A stretch of DNA of 64,000 nt from Branchiostoma floridae (Eukaryota > Chordata > Leptocardii > Amphioxiformes > Branchiostomatidae), in contig NC_049992.1 of NCBI RefSeq assembly GCF_000003815.2, positions 10,404,755-10,468,754 on the forward strand, written 5' to 3'. Position numbers and translations under genes: made by a program. Below are positions 59,426-64,000 of this stretch, in pieces. The notes under the pieces are model-generated. The model was not told where the DNA came from, ran no database searches, and worked only from the letters and a program-made list of their open reading frames with translations. Each line of letters begins with the position of its first letter. The first letter of the stretch is position 1.

Positions 59426-61048
59426 GATGTCTAACCACAGCCTGTGTTGATGAAATACACGTTTTGACTTGGTAAGAAGTTTAACTTCCGTCCTAAAACA
59501 TGGTCGTTGACACGACTGTTGTACGCACTCGTGCAAAGCAGCACGTAACTGAGTCTTATGAGTTTCCCAGCACGTGACTGGAATATGAGTTTATCCACGT
59601 ACACAGACCAGTCAATGTCAGGTAAGCTGTACATGTAGAACCTGCTGAGTTCAATGCTCTCTTATTCAAGAACTGAATGATAAACTGATGTACAATCAAT
59701 CGACGTGTCAAAAATTAAGGGTAGAAATAAAAATAAAATCTTATCTTATACAGGTGGCAGATTAGAGGACTGATAAAGATACTGGGAAGTATCAATTTAC
59801 AGGGTATTCATATGTAAAATAGGGTTTCCTATTAATAAAAGACGAAGAATGATAATGACCACACTGGTTTAACATGCCAGTAAGATAGGGTATCGGAGAA
59901 TTGCTATGTCTCAGGGAGTTTGTGATCTTCGTTGATCTGTCGACTGTTACATTGTGCTTTTGTACCAACCGGTGCGTTTTATCCTTGTTCGAGGCAACAG
60001 CACATGTACATCTTGTGAAAAAGATAAGGAACGATTCGTCCCGGGTCCTTAATCTTAAATTTTCTGCCTATCTATGGTCTTAACGTGTACGATATATGTT
60101 TTGGGTTTTCGTTTTGATTCTTCTGACCTAGTCTACCTCAGCGCTGACTAACTAACTTTTTCTCGGAACCAGGAAACGTGGTTGTGCATGGGCAATGCTC
60201 ATCATTCAAGCATTGATGTCTATTAGTCCCTTTCTCCCGTGAATACAACTGTCCTACACTAGTCTTTTATTACTACATCACTATTAGTAGTGACGTTTTG
60301 TTATCAGATGGTTGAAAATTGTGGTAGGTGTATTTGAAACTAAATATGAATATGTTTGATCATAGAATGCGTTAATGGCTGGACATTTTGACGAAGGTGG
60401 CAAACTCCCACTGCTTGTATCCTTCATTTGGCAGAAGATGGGAATTTCAAGTGCCATTAGCAAGAGGTGAATGGCCTCTGATATATAAGAAGCCGTTTAT
60501 GAGTCGTTCAAACTAAAATAAGCCAGAGCTCTGCGACCTTCGAAATCCATGTCAGGCGTATGGCGTCAATCAGTAATCACAGAGTATTGCGAACTCTCGT
60601 CGGAGTGCATTTTTTCTTTCTCAGTGTTTAATGCAAAAACGTCCCCTTTCAAGGACGCACGAAGATCGTACGTACTCAAAGTACGTAACGTTACGCACGT
60701 ACGCAAAGTACCAGATGGTACTTGTGCCATGTTGACATATACTTGCACGTACTAATCTATGTCAGCATTGCACAAATAAGAAGCATCTGCTACTTTGAGC
60801 ACGTAGGTAGGTAGGTAGCTAATCTGTTCCGTAATGATACAAGAAGATATTTTGAGTATTCGTGGGAACGTTTTTTTACCGTTACTTCCTACTCTTTTAC
60901 ATCTATTTGTTCTTTTCTAATCTACCTATCTACCTAATCATGCCTCTGTCTTTGCGTTATATTTTACTAGAATATTAAAAAAAATCCGTGCCAGATATGC
61001 TGTGTCATCATATCATATTGGTAATCTTGTTATGTTTGATCGACAGAA

Positions 61049-64000
61049 ATGAAGATAGCTACGACATCATTACTTAATGAAGTTTTCTTGCCCTATAGAA
61101 TCATCTGCCGAGGTTTTGGACGCTCACTGAGGATGTTGAACCCGATCATCTTTTACAGCTTGGGAACGTTTGTTCTAGTGGTGGGCATCGTCGGCTGGAT
61201 GGGAAACCTGCTAATTATCTATGTCTTCTTCAGGTAAGACCCCCCCCCCCACACACACACACACACATACACACACTAACGTTGCCAATTAACGAGTATG
61301 CCCGCAGAGAAAGTAATCATATAATGGTGCCACCTGCGCATTTGTTGTCCGATCTATGTACGTAGGCATTATAATGACAATGACAATGAAGTTTATTGCA
61401 TATTCATGACCTCCTAGGGCTAAATGCAGTAAGTCGCATACAAAGAGTCTGATAATTAAGCTATTCTATGTTCTACTTACGACTATATTTCTACATGCTT
61501 CCTCACTCTTCTTATATAGAATATATAGAAGTTTATTATAAGCAAGGCAATCTGAGATGGTAGGTCTACCCCATATCAATACCGCTTGCAAATTAAGAGT
61601 ATCCCTACACTGTTACATGAGTTCTTGCAAATTCCACCTAATACTATACCATTAGTCTAACCCCGAGGCGTCTCAAGTTTCCGTCTCGTAAATGGTCGTC
61701 GCCTTTTCGAATGGTCGTCGTCATATCGCTGAGTGTTCCTTACCATGCATATCCGAGCGTTTCATAACAAGAAGCAAAAGCGTTTATAAAGCAACAGTAT
61801 CGTGCTAGATGCAATTGATTATCAAAAAAAATCACGCGCAGAATCCGCGTCAAAATGCCTGAACCCTTATCATCTACGTTACTAAGCATCGCGGTGTGGA
61901 GAGAGCGTGCTAATATAATAATGATATAATATACATAAAAAGACGACGACCATTTTGTAAGGCGACTATCGTTTACGAGCCGGAAATTGCAAAACTGGAA
62001 GACAAAACCGCTTAATGATAAATGATGGAAAATTTTATTTTTACTTGTGACATGTGTAAGCTAATCAATGATGAACATCACTATTTGCATAACATCTATA
62101 AAAGCTCTAAATATTCCATGGAGCTTTGAGGTTGCCGAACTCTATTTCAATATTATCATTGACGTCGTTAACCTGGATACCAGACCCAAACCTCAAAATT
62201 TCTATCGTGTTAGATATTTTTGAGATCGGACTGGGGTCTGGTAACCAGGCTACATTGATGTGTGCATTCAACTATAAGTCACGTTGTTCCTTCCCACCAT
62301 CCAGATCTAAACATTTCCACCGAACGAAGAACGTCCTGACGTTGAACCTGGCCATCACGAACGCCCTGATGTGTGTAGCGACAGTGCCTACTTTCGTGGC
62401 GTCCAGCTTCAGTCGAAAGTGGATCTTCAGTGACACAGGTAACTAGGTTGACAGTCTCTTCCCACCACATTGCTGGGTGCCGTAAACAAACCGTCACCTT
62501 TCACATTTGACCCACACCAAACGTAAAAATCGTCATTGTTATCCTTGTTAATGACTAACATATTTCAATAACTACACTTCAATAACTCGGTTGAAAGATT
62601 TGCCTTGACCGAGGCTGACCTTTGCCAAATGTCACTCATGGACAGTTTGCTTGTTTCACCTATGAACCTGTTTGACCCTTGACCTATGTCCCCAGTTTGC
62701 CAGATGACCGGTTTCATGGCAGGGTGGTTCGGCACACAGTCTATCTGCACTCTGGCGGCGATCGCCCTCGACCGGTGCATCGCTATCACTCTGCCGATGA
62801 CCGGTAAACTAAGTCGCGGTGAGTGTTTTATGTGATGTTGTTCGGTCGTCGTTGCTGCTGTTTTAGAGCAACAGTTAACTTTTAATTATCAATTTTCTAA
62901 AGTTTTAAGTTGATTTTCATTTTGAAAATCTGTCTGTCAATCATCTTAAGGACATTGGACTCCCCAATTATCAAAGGTTTTGTTTGGTTATACAGGTCTC
63001 CATTAGTGACTGATATGTCACAATTCTTCCAGGAGTCCGGGTAATTTGTAGAGAATCACCAATTCTAGACGAAAGTTCGATCCGAGTGTTTCTGACATAA
63101 AATATGAATGAATAAATTAAGTTGATTATTGTGTCTTGCGACAAGTTGCCATCTTGTACCTCTCAAGACACCAGGATCAAAAGTAAACAAATATTACATG
63201 AATGAAATGTTTACATAACTCAAAGCGAAATGAGGCAGAGTTAGTATACAGTAAATGTTAGTAAGTCAAGTAAGTGACGTATCTAAGTTCAGTAACAACA
63301 CAGGTATAAAATCAACGCACATGAGACAGTGAGTCGAACATAAGTATTGGCTAATGATGAATTAAGAAAAAAAACAATACGTAGGAAGCTTTGTGCGTTT
63401 GAAGCAGTGACATGGCTTATAATTAGGTTCTATTTGTATCCCTACTATTCTACTGCAGGTCGCAGGGCGATAATAAGTATAGTGGTGGTGTGGCTGTGGT
63501 CCCTGGTCTGGTGTCTACCTCCGTTCTTCGGCTGGAACAAGTGGTCCATGCAGAAATACCAGACAGGCTGCACCTTCAACTATTTGTCAGGTACACTCTC
63601 CTAACCATCATTTATAGATTGTGTTTAATGTTCGTAAAGCAACAAAGAAAAACACTTCCATGCATTACCCTAGCTGTTTGTTGATGTTTTTTTCACAAAA
63701 AGATAACAGACCACAATATACAATGGTATTATAACATCAACCGTGATTCAGCAAATCCTCATATCTCTTTCGAGTGGATGTCGTACAATGTATTATTGCC
63801 ATGGTTCACCATTGTCAGTATGTTTGATCAAGGGGGAGGGGGGGGGGTCGGCCCTTACATGTTTAAGGAGTTGGTCCGTTGTGGTATGGCATTCATGTAA
63901 TGACGTTTCATTTGTCTAGACAATACATTCCAAAGATGGTACATCATGGCCCTGACGTTAGCAGTCTTCGTACTGCCAATGGTGGTGATGATAGTGTGCT
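61049..64000 (+). CDS. Opsin-like G-protein-coupled receptor, 5' exons only (cut by the window end)
   Basis: Exons are 61049-61233, 62305-62438, 62696-62818, 63459-63590 and 63920 to beyond 64000; joins are GT-AG with consistent phases. The ATG at 61049 is provisional, since an upstream exon could feed an acceptor near 61093. TM1 is YSLGTFVLVVGIVGWMGNLL, TM2 KNVLTLNLAITNALMCVATV. TM3 with CQMTGFMAGWFGTQSICTLA leads to LDRCIAIT. TM4 and the second extracellular loop read VWCLPPFFGWNKWSM then GCTFNYLS; TM5 starts FQRWYIMALTLAVFVLPMVV. PPFFGW and C(T/S)FNYL are typical of rhabdomeric opsins and melanopsins. The lysine of TM7 that would hold retinal lies outside the window, so light sensing is not proven. 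Several hallmark residues are changed: the TM2 aspartate is asparagine, DRY is DRC, the TM3 counterion position is threonine and the loop-2 glutamate position is glutamine. Confidence 0.75.
61243..61278. repeat. (CA)n run directly behind the exon 1 donor of the opsin-like gene
   Basis: A poly-C run at about 61240-61250 is followed by alternating ca dinucleotides, starting 7 bases after the GT donor. Confidence 0.85.
61370..61690 (-). mobile_element. LINE 3' fragment in intron 1 of the opsin-like gene
   Basis: The minus strand reads RPTISDCLAYNKLLYILYKK then a stop and a tail CTGCATTTAGCCC...GCAATAAACTTCATTGTCATTG. The tail block ctgcatttagccc is shared with the LINE at 20396-20860, so both belong to one family. 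5'-truncated. Confidence 0.65.

Larger units (their letters stand above)
53990..61048. other. Intergenic region between actin and the opsin-like gene, no gene recognised
   Basis: ORFs of 100-115 codons occur (for example 54918-55259 minus and 57699-58004 plus) but show no domain, codon bias or splice context. Clear structures are the satellite at 56456-56760 and the tandem duplication at 59049-59425. Confidence 0.4.

Overview
The window looks like an invertebrate chordate genome, most probably a lancelet (Branchiostoma); the species is an inference. Multi-exon genes with GT-AG introns encode proteins with close vertebrate counterparts: a TMEM143-like protein, a strychnine-type glycine receptor subunit, an actin with the intron at residue 204, a claudin/PMP22-type protein and an opsin-like receptor. 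Exons are GC-rich, while introns and intergenic DNA are AT-richer and packed with short DNA transposons, foldback elements and LINE fragments. No bacterial, viral or organellar features were seen.

Layout. 1-3.2 kb: a C2H2 zinc-finger gene on the minus strand, with two decayed fingers behind its stop codon and transposon sequence in front of it. 3.2-5.7 kb: nested transposons. 5.7-9.8 kb: a five-exon TMEM143-like gene, plus strand. 11.8-39.8 kb: a nine-exon glycine receptor gene, minus strand, about 28 kb, whose introns hold mariner-type elements, a nested foldback element, a tRNA-like SINE, LINE 3' ends and several tandem duplications. 40-46 kb: no recognisable gene, but a long hairpin, foldback elements and an interrupted ORF. 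46-48.6 kb: a three-exon four-transmembrane gene of the claudin/PMP22 type. 52.1-54 kb: a two-exon, full-length but divergent actin with TATA box and polyadenylation signal. 54-61 kb: no recognisable gene, with a hairpin-plus-17-mer satellite. 61.0-64.0 kb: the first five exons of an opsin-like GPCR, cut by the window end.

All exon joins given for the four multi-exon genes that can be followed (five for the opsin) were checked by hand for reading phase. TMEM143 (598 aa), the glycine receptor (552 aa), the claudin-like protein (180 aa) and the actin (376 aa) each sum to a whole number of codons. The genes do not form a pathway; they are ordinary neighbours in a gene-sparse, transposon-rich region.

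The most interesting structure is a seven-copy, 67-bp tandem array in the glycine receptor gene. Each unit repeats the end of the exon coding the pore helix M2 together with its 5' splice site. Next are transposon sequence at the start of the zinc-finger ORF, a perfect palindromic element split by a mariner insertion, an opsin-like receptor with several hallmark residues changed, and a divergent actin.
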